This document shows positions 1 through 17,070 of a DNA stretch of 64,000 nucleotides, piece by piece. How positions within the stretch are numbered: position 1 is the first letter of the stretch; each line of letters starts with the position of its first letter. The stretch spans positions 3,559,001-3,623,000 of the forward strand of contig NC_085072.1 of NCBI RefSeq assembly GCF_963662255.1. Direction: 5' to 3'. Source of the DNA: Cinclus cinclus (Eukaryota; Chordata; Aves; Passeriformes; Cinclidae). A program made the position numbers and the translations under genes. The notes below the pieces were generated by a model. That model was given only the letters and a program-made list of their open reading frames with translations. It was not told the origin of the DNA and ran no database searches.

Positions 1-19
1 CCTTCCCAACTTCCAGAAC

Positions 20-52
<33 letters not shown>

Positions 53-158
53 CTCATCGGCTACTGACGAATCCCTCTCTCCTGGTGGTTTCTCAGCTGC
101 TTTGCTCCGGTCTTTGCTGTCTCCTCCTTTCACTGTCCCTCTGCTTCTCTCCTTGCAG
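1..158 (+). other. FRS3: FRS3 intron 3' part, acceptor and poly-T run
   Basis: Intronic sequence upstream of the last FRS3 coding exon. It holds a long T run at about 24-52 and then a pyrimidine-rich tract leading to an AG acceptor at 157-158. The upstream FRS3 exons, which carry the myristoylation site and PTB domain, lie outside the window. Confidence 0.7.
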
Positions 159-1049
159 TCCCACACCTACGTCAACACGGCCACCGGGGAGCCGGAGCCG
201 AGGGGCCGGCACTGTATGCACTCCTTGCCTGAAGCCCACCCTCCTTTCCCCCCTAGGAACCACAGCTGCTCCCTGGAAGACCGAAACCCCCAGGTCTTCC
301 TGCAGCCAGGGGAGGTGAAATTCGTGCTGGCTCCCAGCTCTGGCTACCGCCGGCTATGCCGGCACCCCCGGGAATGCCGGGCGCGTCTCTGCCCTCCCAA
401 CAACAACAACAACGAGTGTCGGGAGGGGTGTCCGTCCCCACAGTGCGTCTATGAGAACCTCAACGGGCTGGTGGCCCCCGGCAGCTCGTCCCTGCGCCGG
501 GCTGGCCGCTCCAAGGTGTGCCAGGAGGACGGGAGCTGCTCCCGTCGGCGCTCGGCGCTGCTGCACTACGAGAACCTGCCGGCGCTGCCGCCGGTGTGGG
601 AGCTGCAGCCAGCCCGGCACGGGGACGAGGACGCTGGCACGGCACCCACGCCGTCGCCAAGTGGCTTCTCCGAGGCTGGAGAGGAGGAACCCCTGCAGAA
701 TTCCACGGGCTCGGAGAGCTCGGCCCCGCGGCCGCGCCGTGCCTTCCTCCCCAGAGCCCGGCGCGGCCGCCTGCCCGACGTCTTCAGCTTCGACTTCCCC
801 CGGCCCTGCCCGGAGCCTCCACGGCAGCTCAACTACATCCAGGTGGAGCTGGAGCCCGAACCCCGCGAGGGACGCGAGGAGCCGCGGGCGGTGGCGGCCC
901 CTGGCAGCCCCGGTGCCCGCCGCACCGACTCGTACGCCGTGATTGACCTCAAGAAGACGGCGGCCATGTCCAGCCTGCAGCGGGCCCTGCCCAGGGACGA
1001 TGGCACCTCGAGGAAAACGCGGCACAACAGCACTGACCTGCCCCTGTGA
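159..1049 (+). CDS. FRS3: FGF receptor substrate 3 (FRS3/SNT-2), last coding exon
   Basis: FRS3 is a membrane-anchored docking adaptor that is phosphorylated by FGF and neurotrophin receptors and recruits GRB2 and SHP2. This exon starts in frame after the acceptor at 157-158 and ends at TGA 1047-1049, giving 296 residues, the C-terminal effector part of a protein usually near 490 aa. Docking tyrosines are visible: CVYENL (Tyr codon 449-451) and LHYENL (567-569), both GRB2-type YxN sites, and LNYIQV (834-836) and DSYAVI (933-935), which match the SHP2-type sites of the family. The tail ends in DDGTSRKTRHNST followed by DLPL, the FRS2/FRS3 C-terminus. Position next to PGC and TFEB favours FRS3 over FRS2. 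A run of five Asn and several extra Cys near the exon start look lineage-specific. The exon is GC-rich. The PTB domain is not in the window. Confidence 0.93.
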   Translation, partial: SHTYVNTATGEPEPRGRHCMHSLPEAHPPFPPRNHSCSLEDRNPQVFLQPGEVKFVLAPSSGYRRLCRHPRECRARLCPPNNNNNECREGCPSPQCVYENLNGLVAPGSSSLRRAGRSKVCQEDGSCSRRRSALLHYENLPALPPVWELQPARHGDEDAGTAPTPSPSGFSEAGEEEPLQNSTGSESSAPRPRRAFLPRARRGRLPDVFSFDFPRPCPEPPRQLNYIQVELEPEPREGREEPRAVAAPGSPGARRTDSYAVIDLKKTAAMSSLQRALPRDDGTSRKTRHNSTDLPL

Positions 1050-1178
1050 GGGCCCCAAGTGCCAGCCCCGTGTCGTGGCTTTGTCCCTGTCCCTCCCGTG
1101 CCGTGTCCCTCCCCGTGTGGCTCCCACTCGCCGTTCCCTGGGAGCCCGGCGTGGCTCCTGCAGCTGCTGCTGTTGAGG

Positions 1179-1212
1179 CTCGTCCGTCCGTCCGTCCGTC
1201 CGTCCGTCCTCC
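1179..1212 (+). repeat. (CGTC)n microsatellite in FRS3 3' UTR
   Basis: Short perfect tetranucleotide tract of about 7-8 CGTC units in the proximal FRS3 3' UTR, followed shortly by a T run. Confidence 0.85.
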
Positions 1213-2335
1213 CCTCTCTGTGTTGCTCGTTTTTTTTTTTTTTTTCCAAGCCTTGTGGGATGTTTGGTGACTCTGAGGGTTGAATTCTGGTCGGGAGGTG
1301 CCAGCGGTGGTGTGGGCACTCCCAAAAGTGAGCTGCTTTAGGAGCTCCGTGCTGATGGAGCCCGTTCCCCGTGGATTTCACATCTCCAGGAGAGCTCTGC
1401 AGTGAGGCCACTCCAGAGCTGGGGTTTGCCTTGTGGTTCCAGATGTGCCTGCAGATGAGGGAGCTCACGCCATGGCCTTCCCCCCCTCAGCTCACTGCTT
1501 GTTCCTGAAGCTTTTTATCCTTCTGTCCCTGTCTCAGATTCAATTTCAATTGGGCAGCTGCAGTTAAACGAGGAGGACGCAGAGCCATGGGCACACACTG
1601 TGATCACAGAAACCTGATTGCCTAAATCCTTAAAATTCCTTTCCCTGCTTTAGAAGAGAAGGGAAAGGCCACAGCCATGAGGGAGATTGGAAGTTTGGTC
1701 TAGAGAACTTGTGCCATACCCTGCTTTAGTTTTTTTGGGTTTTTTTTTTTTTACGAGGGTTCTTTTTTGGCAGCTGCTGGGAAGTGCTGTGGGTTTATTT
1801 ATTTGTTTACTTATTTATTCATGAACTGCTCCTTTGCATCCCAGTTCATTGCCAAACTGGTGCCAGTCTGCTCTCTCCTACTTTGGGACGGGGCGGTGGG
1901 GGGTGCAGGTCCCAAAAGAACTCGGTGGCTTTGCTGAGCCACCAAGTGGGGGAAAATCACTGTGGAGAAGAGCAGCTGGGAATGAAGAGTTTCTGTACTC
2001 GGGGCTGACTGTCACGGGGTGGGTGGGAACTGGGAGACGTGGGAGTGGGAGAGGAGCCACCGGGCAGCCGAGCTTGGAGTGGCATCAAAGTCACTGCCCA
2101 AACCCACGTGCCTGACTGGGGCTGGGAGCAGCCTCTGTTCAGTGTCAGGAGTCAATGTGCAGTTTGTTCCCTCAACTACACACCTGGAAGGGCTAAAATT
2201 CCAGGTAAATTTGTGGCCTTTTGCTGTGGATTTTTTTTGTCTCGATGCCGGGGTTGTGCTGAGCTGCCCTGGGATGTCCCTTTGCCCTTCCCCGTGGCCT
2301 TTCCTTGGATTTCTCTGTGCCTGTTCCGATGGAGA

Positions 2336-2577
2336 GCCATGCTCTGGGATGCTATGGAGTGCCCTGGGGTGCCCTGGGATGCCCTGGGGTGCCCTGGGAT
2401 GTCCTGGGGTGCTCTGGGGTGCTCTGGGATGCTCTGGGGTGCTCTGGGGTGCTCTGGGGTGCTCTGGGGTGCTCTGGGATGTTCTGGGGTGCTCTGGAGT
2501 GCCCTGGGATGCCCTGGGATGTCCTGGGATGCCCTGGGATGTCCTGGGATGCCCTGGGATGTTCTGGGGTGCTCTGG
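2336..2577 (+). repeat. 10-bp minisatellite (GCYCTGGGRT)n in FRS3 3' UTR
   Basis: About 24 tandem copies of a degenerate 10-base unit alternating GCCCTGGGAT, GCTCTGGGGT and GTCCTGGGAT. Because it is repetitive it stays open in several frames on both strands and creates long spurious ORFs. Confidence 0.9.
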
Positions 2578-3174
2578 AGCCCCACCTCTGTGCTGGCTGT
2601 GTCCGTGTTCCTCCTGGGACAGGAGCTGGATCCAGTGCCAAGCCCCGTGTCCCCCTTGTCCTTCGATGTTTCCCTCTGTTGACATCCGTGGAAGAGGAAC
2701 GAGCCCCAGCTCCAAGCTGCTTCTGCGGGCCAGGAGCTCGAGTTCCAGATTTTGGAAATTCCTTTTTCTTTTTGGTTTTTTTGGTGCTGTCATGTCCTGT
2801 TGAGCCGTGACCCTGTTGGGAGGAAGGCCACATGTCCCAAGTCTGAGTGGTGCCATGTTTGTGTCGCAGAACGTGGAATTCTTGGCTTGCTGTTGCACTA
2901 TAAATTCCAAGTGTGCCACACGCTTCAATCCACTGGTTTTTCTTTTTTTTTTTTTTTTTTTTTGCAAGTCCTTGTGCTTGTCTTCCATTCTTTTGTCCGC
3001 CCTGTCCCTTGTGTCACCCGTAACTGAAAGGAAACCCAAGTAATATATTTTTATATGTATAACAAATTACTTTATTTGAAGAAAAAAAAAAAAAGAAACA
3101 ACAACCCCCACCCCAAGTAATGTATCCCCCTAAATCCAGCTTTCATTTAGGGAAGTGAGAGAAGAAATTGTTTA

Positions 3175-3204
3175 TATCTATCTATCTATATATATATATA
3201 TATA
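3175..3204 (+). repeat. TA-rich microsatellite upstream of FRS3 poly(A) signals
   Basis: A short run of TATC units grading into (TA)n, just before the two AATAAA hexamers. Confidence 0.8.
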
Positions 3205-3259
3205 ACTGCGTTAAGCTTTAAATAAAGTATTTAAATAAAGAGTTTCTAAGTTGTCAGTG

Positions 3260-4085
3260 TCACAACTCCCTCTGGAGCCTCTGTAGGAACCTGCTGGAGC
3301 TGACAAATAAAAAAATCCCTTTTCCCTTTTTCTCCAGAAAGGGAAAGGAAGATGAAATGTTTTTGTGAGCTCTTTGGACTTAGGCCACCAGCGTGGCCAC
3401 ATGTCCCTGAGGGTGGGCTGGAAGGGTTTGTGAGCTCAGGGAATTCCCTGTGGAGTTCCTTTAAAAAATCTCCATGAGAGTTTTGTGTTTGGAAATCTGG
3501 CTGGTTTGGCTCAAACTTCTGCTTTTCACCTCCTCCAGGTGATCTGAGCTGTCCCACCAGGGCCTCCTTTCCCTCCTTGGCAAATCCAGTTTATCCCGGA
3601 GGATGCTGCTCCTCTGCTGGGAAGGAGAAGAATTCCATGGGTCTAAAGGATCGGGCTGGTGGCAGCTGCACGTTCCAGCGTGGGGCATCCTGTGCTCCCC
3701 TCGTGTCCCCTCGTGTCCCCTCGTGTCCCCTCGTGTCCCCTCTGCCCCTGGCTCAGCAGGCTGAGCTCCAGCTCCCATCCCAAACTCCCCGGGAAACTTT
3801 GGGAATGAAAAGCTGCTCTCATCCCATTGTTTGTTGTGGGTTGTTCCATGTTTGAGCTGTTAAATGGGAATTGTCGTGCCGGGATGGAACTGAGGGATTT
3901 CAGGTCCTCTTCACATCCCAGTGATTTTCCCTCTTTTTTTTTTTTTTTTTTTTTTTTGGTTTTTTTTTTTTGGAGAACCTTCCCACAGCTGTGCCCACAC
4001 TAAGCCACCTTTGAGAAATCCTTAATATTCATTTTTCCAAGTGGAGTGGGAGCACAGGGAAAGGCCAGAGCCGTGTCTGTATTAG
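3260..4085. other. FRS3-PGC intergenic, no gene seen
   Basis: Contains a five-copy run of the decamer TCGTGTCCCC at about 3698-3740 and a long T run at about 3934-3972. No coding or RNA gene is supported. Confidence 0.5.
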
Positions 4086-4610
4086 TGGTTAATTTTCTTT
4101 TTTCTTTTGTTTTCAGTCAGAGTCAGGATTGAAGTATGAGAGATGGAATTTTTGCGTTTGGATTTAGTTGTTTATTGATTTTTATTGATAGTACAGTGAG
4201 TTTTACAGCACTTCTAGCTAACAAGCTAAAAGTGAGAAAATGTTGGTGGATCTTGTTAGTTACAAGGTCTTTTAAGGCTTAACTGTTCAACTAAAACCTA
4301 ATATTTATATTGTTTATATTTTTGACCTAATGACCAAACACTTGTGACTCGCAGTGTAACACTTTCTATTTAACCAAAAACCACTACTCCAAACTAAGAA
4401 GCAACAAGAAGCAAGAAAAAGATAACGCCCCCAGAACATCCATTTTATTCTCTACCTATTATTATATTTTAAAACTCCATATTTTAACCCTTCAAATTTC
4501 AACCCACTCCAACCACACCCCAGTGTTTCTAATTCCACTACTTCACATTGGAAACCTTTCCCAAGGCCCTGAGTGAAAAGCAGAGCTCCTTTGCGGGTCG
4601 GTGTCAGAAA
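4085..4610 (-). mobile_element. LTR-like dispersed repeat, copy 1
   Basis: This ~0.5 kb AT-rich block is clearly homologous to 18225-18790. Both share AGTCAGGATTGAAG, then GAGAGATGG, then TTTTACAGCACTTCTAGC and downstream sequence. Read on the - strand it contains AATAAA-like signals and no ORF, which suits a retroviral-type solo LTR in - orientation. The class is inferred from general appearance; family identity was not checked. Confidence 0.55.
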
Positions 4611-6889
4611 GCACAGAAATTTTAAAACTCTCAGGTTTCAGGGTTCCGACATGTGCGGGGTGACCTCGTTGTCCCCGGAGCTCCGGGAGCGCTGGTGACA
4701 TTTTTGGGATTCTCCCAGCGCTGTGTCGCAGCTTCCTCTAGTGGCCGTGGGGGAAAAGATTCCAGAGTAGGATCCGGGCATGGATTGGGAATTGAGGGAA
4801 TTCGAGTCCGTGTTCTCTCGTCCCTTCGGTTCTGTGATTTGGGGTTTTTCCTTCTGGCTGTTTTATTTGGGTTTGGGAACGATTCCCTTACCTGTTGTAT
4901 CCTTACGGAACCTTGTAAAGGTGGATTTTTATGGAATTTTTTTTTTTTTAAATTTTCCTTTAGGTCTGACACTTTTTTCTGGGTTTTCCCCACGGATGTA
5001 CAGCAGCAGGAACTGCTGGCTTGGATGGGAAACTGGATTGGGATACCCGGTGATCCCTCCATCGAATATCCTCCCATTCCACAGCAGAATCCTCACCTTT
5101 GGTGCATGCATCCATAAATCTGCCTTTGGGTTTTGGGGATCCATCCCAGGCTCTGTGCATCCAGCTGGTGCAGCTGGGAAGGAAAAACCATCCCAAACTT
5201 TCTCTGGAGTTTGTCCCCAGAGCTCTGACCTCTCCTCCTCTCTGTCCCAAGCTCAGATTGTTCTCCTCAGTGTTTTGGGAACCGGAAAATTGAGCAAAGA
5301 ACTGCTTCAGTGAAATGTTTGCTGAGACTTAGGCTCTCAAAAAGGGTTCAGGCAGCAAAATGAGGCAAATTTGGGAAGTGGCTGAGCCCTGGGGGTGGGA
5401 GCTGGGATCTGTGTGACTGACCTGTCCTCGCTGGGCTCCTTCCTCCACTTGGAACTGTAATTTTGGGATGTTGGGAATATCACTGCCTTGACCTTTTCAA
5501 GTGGTTCTTGTTTGAGTCTGAGTTAATCCATCAGATTTCTTCCCCCGGTGTTTCCTCCCTGCTGAATGCACAAAAAAAAAAAATCTTCCCTCTTCCCCTT
5601 CCCAAAACCTGTTGATAGGAACAGAGCTTCTCCCAGCGCTCCGTTGTCTTCTGTGGGAGGGTTTTTTTTTCTCTTTTAACCCATTTCAGGTGCCTGCTTT
5701 TCCCTCAGGTTGGGATCTGTGAGCTGCGCCTGCCTTACAGGGAGGGGAAAGGGGAGGTGGTGAAGGTGAAAGGATCAATATTTCTACAGAGACACTCCAA
5801 TGTGTTTGTTATTTCTGAGGAATTCTTGTTTTTATTACCTCAGCTGTGCTGTTTATTGGGAGAAAAACCAAACCAGGGGCACCATTTCCAGCTCCCTTTT
5901 GTTTCTCTGTGTGATTCTGCTCAGCCCTCTCAGGTGGAGGATCATTAATGAATGATCATTAATGAACCCATTTCCTAATTCCAGCCTCTGGGAGGACTGT
6001 CCTCAATCTTTCTGGGAATTGTGTCTGTTCCCCAAGCTCAGCTGGTCTGGAAATGCTGCTCACAGGCAGCAGAACAGGTTTGGGTTCTTGTTGCTGGAGG
6101 TGAGTTCATTAGTGAGAACCCTGGCAGCTTTGAAGTTGGTAATTACAGGCCAGGGGGTGGAAAAGGTTCCTTGCAAAGATGGGATCTGATTTTTCCTTCC
6201 CCAAATGAATGGGATTTCTCCAGCTGAAAGGTCCAGATGCCTCAGTGTCACCTCAAGCTCCTCCTGTGTCACTCCTGTCCTTGTCACCTGTCCTTGTCAC
6301 CTTGGACACAGAACATTTCTGATGTGGCAGAGAAGCAAAGGGGCTCTGGGGACTCAGTGCTCTGAGCCAGGGGTTGCTGTGCAATTGTTCCTTCGGGTTA
6401 TTCCCAGAGAAATCCAGGCAGTGCCTCTCTGAAGAACAGCTCTGTGACCTGAGGACGGCTCCTGGTTTGCCTTGAAGTGTGGATCTGAACAGAATAAATG
6501 GAATGGGATGGTTGTCCTGGCTGGTGACCCATGGAGAGACCTTTACAAGACAATTCCTGGCTTTGCTTTCCTTCTTTGGGTCAGTTTGAAGCCATTTCCT
6601 TCATCATGTCTCTCCACCCCCTTGTCCAAAATCCCTCTCTGGCTCCCTTAGAGCCCCTTTAGGTTTTGATCACCAAGAAGTGGCTGATCCTCACCTGCTT
6701 TGGGAATTTAAGTGCCTCACCTGGAACCCAACCATTTATTTACAGTTTATTTTGCTCACAGGAAAACGAGGAATCTTTATTTTGATGTGATGGAAGCTGT
6801 TCCTGTGTACTGTGACCTCTGTTTTGGAAATAAAACATTGAAAGCAGCTCGTGAAGGATGTGTGGGTTCATAAACACAGCTGCTCTGGG
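4610..6889. other. FRS3-PGC intergenic, no gene seen
   Basis: Unique-looking sequence with scattered homopolymer runs. Many short ORFs are present on both strands, but none shows recognisable domains, consistent codon use or exon signals. Confidence 0.5.
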
Positions 6890-7272
6890 GCCATGGAATC
6901 CCAGACTGGTTTGGGGTGGAAGGAACTTAAAAATCATCTCATCCCACCCCTGCCATGGGCAGGGACTCGTCCCCACTTATCCCAGATTGCTCCAAACCCC
7001 ATCCAACCTGACCTGGGGCACTTCCAGGGGTGGGGCAGCTTCTCTGGGAATTCCATCCCCTCCCCACCCTCCCAGGGAAGAATTCCTTCCAAAAATATCC
7101 AACCTAAATTTCCTCTCTTTCAGCCTGAACCCTTTCCACCTTGTCCCTCGCTCCAGTTCCTGATGAACAGCTCCTCTCCAGCTCCTTGTAGCTCCTCCAG
7201 GTGCTGGAAGGAGCCGTGAGGTCTCCACAGAACCTTCCCTGCTCCGGGTTCCACGGGCTCCTCTCGAGTGCT
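6890..7272 (-). mobile_element. CR1 LINE 3' fragment, antisense
   Basis: Reads as the reverse complement of a CR1 3' end. The diagnostic stretch follows the pattern of a named-bird CR1 tail: TGGAAGGAACTTAAAAATCA, then CCACCCCTGCCATGGGCAGG, then an 'aattccttcc' block and the 'cagcctgaaccctttccaccttgtccct' type region. It is a 5'-truncated copy, so its 3' end is on the left. CR1 is the dominant LINE of birds. Confidence 0.8.
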
Positions 7273-7914
7273 GGGCTCACCCGCTGCAGAATCCCGGGAA
7301 AGGCGGTGGAGAGATGGAATTCCCTGGGCTGGAGCTGGGTCACCAAACCACCACAGAAGAGAGACTGAAAGCAAAGCAGAGGGAATGCCCAGAGCCTGGT
7401 CCCGGAGGGAACCCTGGGTGCGCGATCCCCACTCCGCACGGCATCACCGGATCCCCTCTGCTGGAAACTCTAAATCCGTGATTCCTGCTGGAGCAACCCC
7501 CTCGGTGCTGCCCCATTTCGGGTCAGGAAGTGCCAAAAAGTGGAATGAGTGCTGCAGAGGGCACCTTCTCCCCCCCCGTGCCCCTCGGGGCCGTGCCGGG
7601 AGCGGGCGCTCTGTTGACGTTCCGATAACCGCGCTCCGCTTCCCGCCACAATCCGCGTTTTTATCCGATCTCAAGATCGAGAACCGATCTTTCTATCAAT
7701 GCTGCTGGCAAACACCACAGCTGCTGTGTGACGGCCTCGATTTCCAGTGAAGGACACGCACTGGAGGGAATGGAATCCGTGCAGAGCCCTGGCACGGGGC
7801 GAGCGGCGATAGCGGCGCCGGGTGATGGAGAAGATGTTTTTCCAAAAGCTGTCGTGCTTGGATTTGGGATGCAAGCAGGCCTGGAGGAGGTCTGGAAAAC
7901 ATTTGGATGACAGC

Positions 7915-8060
7915 CCCTTTGCCAGAAAATATTTTAGCTATGACCAGAAAAGCTTTGGTTTGTTTGCTAGAAAATATTTAAGTTGTGACCAAACTCATTC
8001 TGGTCCATTTTCTAGAGAATATTTTAGTTATAACTCAGAATGTTTCGGTTGGTTTGGGTC
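7915..8060 (+). repeat. Diverged ~45-bp tandem triplicate
   Basis: Three successive units share a CTAGAAAATATTTTAGTTAT core followed by a GGTTTGTTT-like end. The divergence between units indicates an old tandem array. Confidence 0.65.
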
Positions 8061-8365
8061 CTTGTTGGTGATTTGGGAAGTGGGTGTCTGTGGTTTTTTG
8101 TTTTCACAGAATAAAAAAGCAAACAAGGGATTTTCTGGCTTTCTTGGCTGGTGGGAGGATGCGGAGTGTGGGTTAAACCCCTCAGGTGGGCTGCCTTTGG
8201 ATATGGGATGGGGTGGGAATGGTGCGCACCACAAAATAAACAAATGAATGGGGAAACGGGTGATTTCTGTGCAAATAGTGAAAGCAGGAGCAGGTATGGA
8301 AAATGAGCTCACATCCTGGAGTGAAGGTCTGGGATGCTGATGAAGAGAAGGCAGACAGCACTGGG

Positions 8366-8745
8366 GAACACCTTGGAAAAACCAAGAGAAGGAACCTGGG
8401 AATCACCTTGGAGGAAATGAGAGAAGGAACCTGGGAATCACCTTGGAGGAAATGAGAGAAGGAACCGGAGGAAAATCCTGGAAAAACTCAGAGAAGGAGC
8501 CTGGGAATCACCTTGGAGGAAATGAAAGAAGGAACCTGGGGAAAATCCTGGAAAACCTGAGAGAAGGAACCTGGGGACCACCTTGGAGGAAATGAAAGAA
8601 GGAATGTGGGGATCAACCTGGAAAAACCACTAGAAGGAACCTGTGAATCACCTTGGAAAAAATGAGAGAAGGAGCCTGGGAATAACCTTGGGGAAATGAG
8701 AGAAGGAACCTGGGGAAAATCCTGGAAAAACCGAGAGAAGGAACC
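8366..8745 (+). repeat. ~35-bp minisatellite upstream of PGC
   Basis: About 11 copies of a purine-rich unit built on ACCTTGGAGGAAATGAGAGA and AGGAACCTGGGAATC, with length variants. It lies 0.45-0.8 kb upstream of the PGC start codon. Confidence 0.85.
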
Positions 8746-8948
8746 TGATGGGCTCCATCTCGTCGCCCCGTGGCCCGGGACAGCCTCTCCGCCTCCATCC
8801 CGCTCTCTCCAGCGGCGGAAGGAGAGCAGACCAAAGCCTTTCCCTCGCTCGCCAAGAGCCGCGAGTCCCTTTGTCCTGGGGCGAGGCTGGCGCAGGTTTT
8901 GGCGAGCGCAGCCCGGGCCAGCGCGGTGACGTCGGGTCCCTCGTCCCC

Positions 8949-8969
8949 GATAAGCGCTGCTCCTTTATC
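8949..8969 (+). promoter_or_regulatory. Inverted pair of GATA-factor motifs upstream of PGC
   Basis: GATAAG at 8949-8954 and its inverted form TTATC at 8965-8969 lie about 155-175 bp upstream of the TATA-like box. GATA4/5/6 proteins are known regulators of gut and pepsinogen genes. Use of these sites here is inferred from motif and position only. Confidence 0.45.
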
Positions 8970-9123
8970 GGATCGTTCCCCTTTGATCTCGCCCCCGAGG
9001 GCGCCGATTCCGCGGAATCCTCGTGGCCCGAAGCACAAAGCGGCCCTTGAGGCCGGGGTTGCGAGAGGTGTTAATGGAAAGCGGAGGTCGGCAGATCAGA
9101 AAGAGCCGGCGCTGCCTCCCGGG

Positions 9124-9129
9124 ATAAAA
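9124..9129 (+). promoter_or_regulatory. PGC: TATA-like box of PGC
   Basis: ATAAAA in the context GGGATAAAAGCGGG, 61 bp upstream of the start codon. It would place transcription initiation near 9150-9158 and give a 5' UTR of roughly 35-40 nt, which is typical of pepsinogen genes. Confidence 0.6.
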
Positions 9130-9189
9130 GCGGGAGCCCTGCCCGGCTGCTGCCGCCTCCCGAGAGCTGAACGAGGGCTGCTCGGCACC

Positions 9190-15093
<5,904 letters not shown>

Positions 15094-15235
15094 AGGAAGC
15101 AAATTCCAGCCCCTTTCCCGGCCCGTGGAGTGCCACAGCATTCCCAGGGACCTCTCCGCTCCTGTCCATCCCCATCCCTCGGGATTTCTGCGTCAGTGTG
15201 TCCTGTAAAAAATAAATCCCCACATCCCGAATTGT
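15094..15235 (+). other. PGC: PGC 3' UTR and poly(A) signal
   Basis: Short 3' UTR with AATAAA at 15211-15216, about 120 bp after the stop. Cleavage is expected near 15230. Confidence 0.75.
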
Positions 15236-16207
15236 CTCTGAGCTCCTGGGTTTGTTGGGAGCAGCCTGGGGGGTTCTGTGCCTCCCAATCCCTTTCTCCA
15301 GCAAGGTAAGTGCTGGGATAAGCTCCAAGCCCTGGGATAAAGCCCCGGGGACGGATAATCCCCACTTCCAACCCTCGGGAAACCTCAGAGGGGAAACCCC
15401 TGACTTTCCCTGCAGCTGGAAAAGGTTTCCCAAAGCCCTGTGGTTTAGCCAGGTGGGAATCTGAGGCTGTGAGCCGAGTCACGGCACCCAAACGACCCCT
15501 GAGCCTTGAGGTGCAGCTGTTCAGGGTGGGAAAACCGCCCTGGGAATATCGGGAATCGGGGGAGGTGTGGCCGAAGGAACACCCCGGGCGGGGGGAGGTT
15601 GGGTGACCCCGCTCTGCCAGGATGCAGAATCTCTTCTCAGGAGTTCTTTATCACCAGAGCTCGTTGTCAGATGTTCACAGCTCTGTCACCTGCCGGGGGA
15701 AGGACACGAAGTGCTCCGAGCTTTGTGTCCAAATATTGACTCAGGCTGAGCGCGCTGAGACCGAGATTAAGCGGGGAAGGGCATTCCTCCTCCTCCTCCT
15801 CCTCCTCGCTCTGGAATGGGAATTTTGTGCTGGAAACAGGGTGGGGGTGGCAGGAGGGGACAAGCAAAGGCTGACCACGTCCCTGCTGGTCTCTGCTGTC
15901 CCCTTTGCTCTCTGCGGGACCTGCCCAGGCCAAGGCAAAACCCACCAGGATGCGGTGGAGGAGCAAAGGAAATTTGGGGGGAAAGGGGAGGAGGGGGGTG
16001 TGTTTGGTTTCCCGAGCTTCTGAGGTTTCCAAGCATCATTCCATGCCCAAAAATCTTGGATGGCAGCAGCCAGCAGGCACCTGAAACGCTGCTGCTCCTG
16101 CCCATTCCCAGAAGAGCAGCGGCAGGAATTTCCCTTTGCTGGAAAGGGTGTGTGTGGTTTTGCCTTTGTTTTCCCGAAAGCTGGAGCTGGGGCTGAAGGC
16201 GGTAGGG

Positions 16208-16243
<36 letters not shown>

Positions 16244-16457
16244 TAACTAGGTGATAACGAGAACATTTTGATTTCTATCAGATGTCCCGTATTTGGTCTC
16301 GGTATCAGGCGCTGAGCTGGGTGAGGAGGGAACTCAGGGTGGATGTGGTGACAAAGGCGAGGTGCGAGCAGGGATTGAGGGCAGGAGGAAGGAGCTGGGC
16401 ATTCCCAGCCTGTCCCGGCCCCGGAGCTGCCGCCGAGCCCCCGCCACCGCCGGGGAC
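15236..16457. other. PGC to PGC-like spacer
   Basis: About 1.2 kb with no supported gene. It contains a CTC triplet run near 15787-15810 and a ~38-base A run at about 16207-16239. No TATA box comparable to the PGC one was found before the second copy. Confidence 0.5.
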
Positions 16458-16529
16458 ATGTGGGGACTGCCGCTGGTCCTGCTGTGCCCCCCGCTCGGGG
16501 AGGGGGTGCTCAGGTGGGGCTGGGGGCAG

Positions 16530-17070
16530 GGGGGTGAGGATGAGGGGGCTGGGGTGTGCATGAAGGATCTGGGGGCGGAGGGGGGGGGTGAACCGAGGGG
16601 TCTGGGGTGAGGTGAGGGGTCTGGGGTGGGGATGGGGATGAAGATGAGGGGTCTGGGGTGAGGATGAGGGGTCTGGGTGAGGATGAGGAGTCTGGGGTGA
16701 GGATGAGGAGTCTGGGGGCAGGGTGGGGATGAAGATGAGGGGTCTGGGTGAGGATGAGGGGTCTGGGTGAGGATGAGGAGTCTGGGGTGAGGATGAGGAG
16801 TCTGGGGGCAGGGTGGGGATGAAGATGAGGGGTCTGGGTGAGGATGAGGGGTCTGGGGTGAGGATGAGGAGTCTGGGGGCAGGGTGGGGATGAAGATGAG
16901 GGGTCTGGGTGAGGATGAGGGGTCTGGGGTGAGGATGAGGAGTCTGGGGGCAGGGTGGGGATGAAGATGAGGGGTCTGGGTGAGGATGAGGGGTCTGGGT
17001 GAGGATGAGGAGTCTGGGTGAGGATGAGGAGTCTGGGGGCAGGGTGGGGATGAAGATGAGGGGTCTGAGT
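16530..17070 (+). repeat. ~19-bp minisatellite in pseudogene intron 1
   Basis: Tandem GATGAGGGGTCTGGGTGAG units, with a longer variant containing GGGGGCAGGGTGGGGATGAA that recurs every 4-5 units. It gives long C/S/H/P-rich ORFs on the - strand that are not genes. Confidence 0.9.

Larger units (their letters stand above)
1050..3260 (+). other. FRS3: FRS3 3' UTR with two AATAAA signals
   Basis: No further credible coding sequence follows the FRS3 stop. AATAAA hexamers at 3221-3226 and 3234-3239 are the first strong signals and probably set the mRNA end near 3255-3265, which gives a 3' UTR of about 2.2 kb. The UTR contains a CGTC tetranucleotide run, a 10-bp minisatellite, long T runs and a TA-rich tract. 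The exact cleavage site is inferred. Confidence 0.65.
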
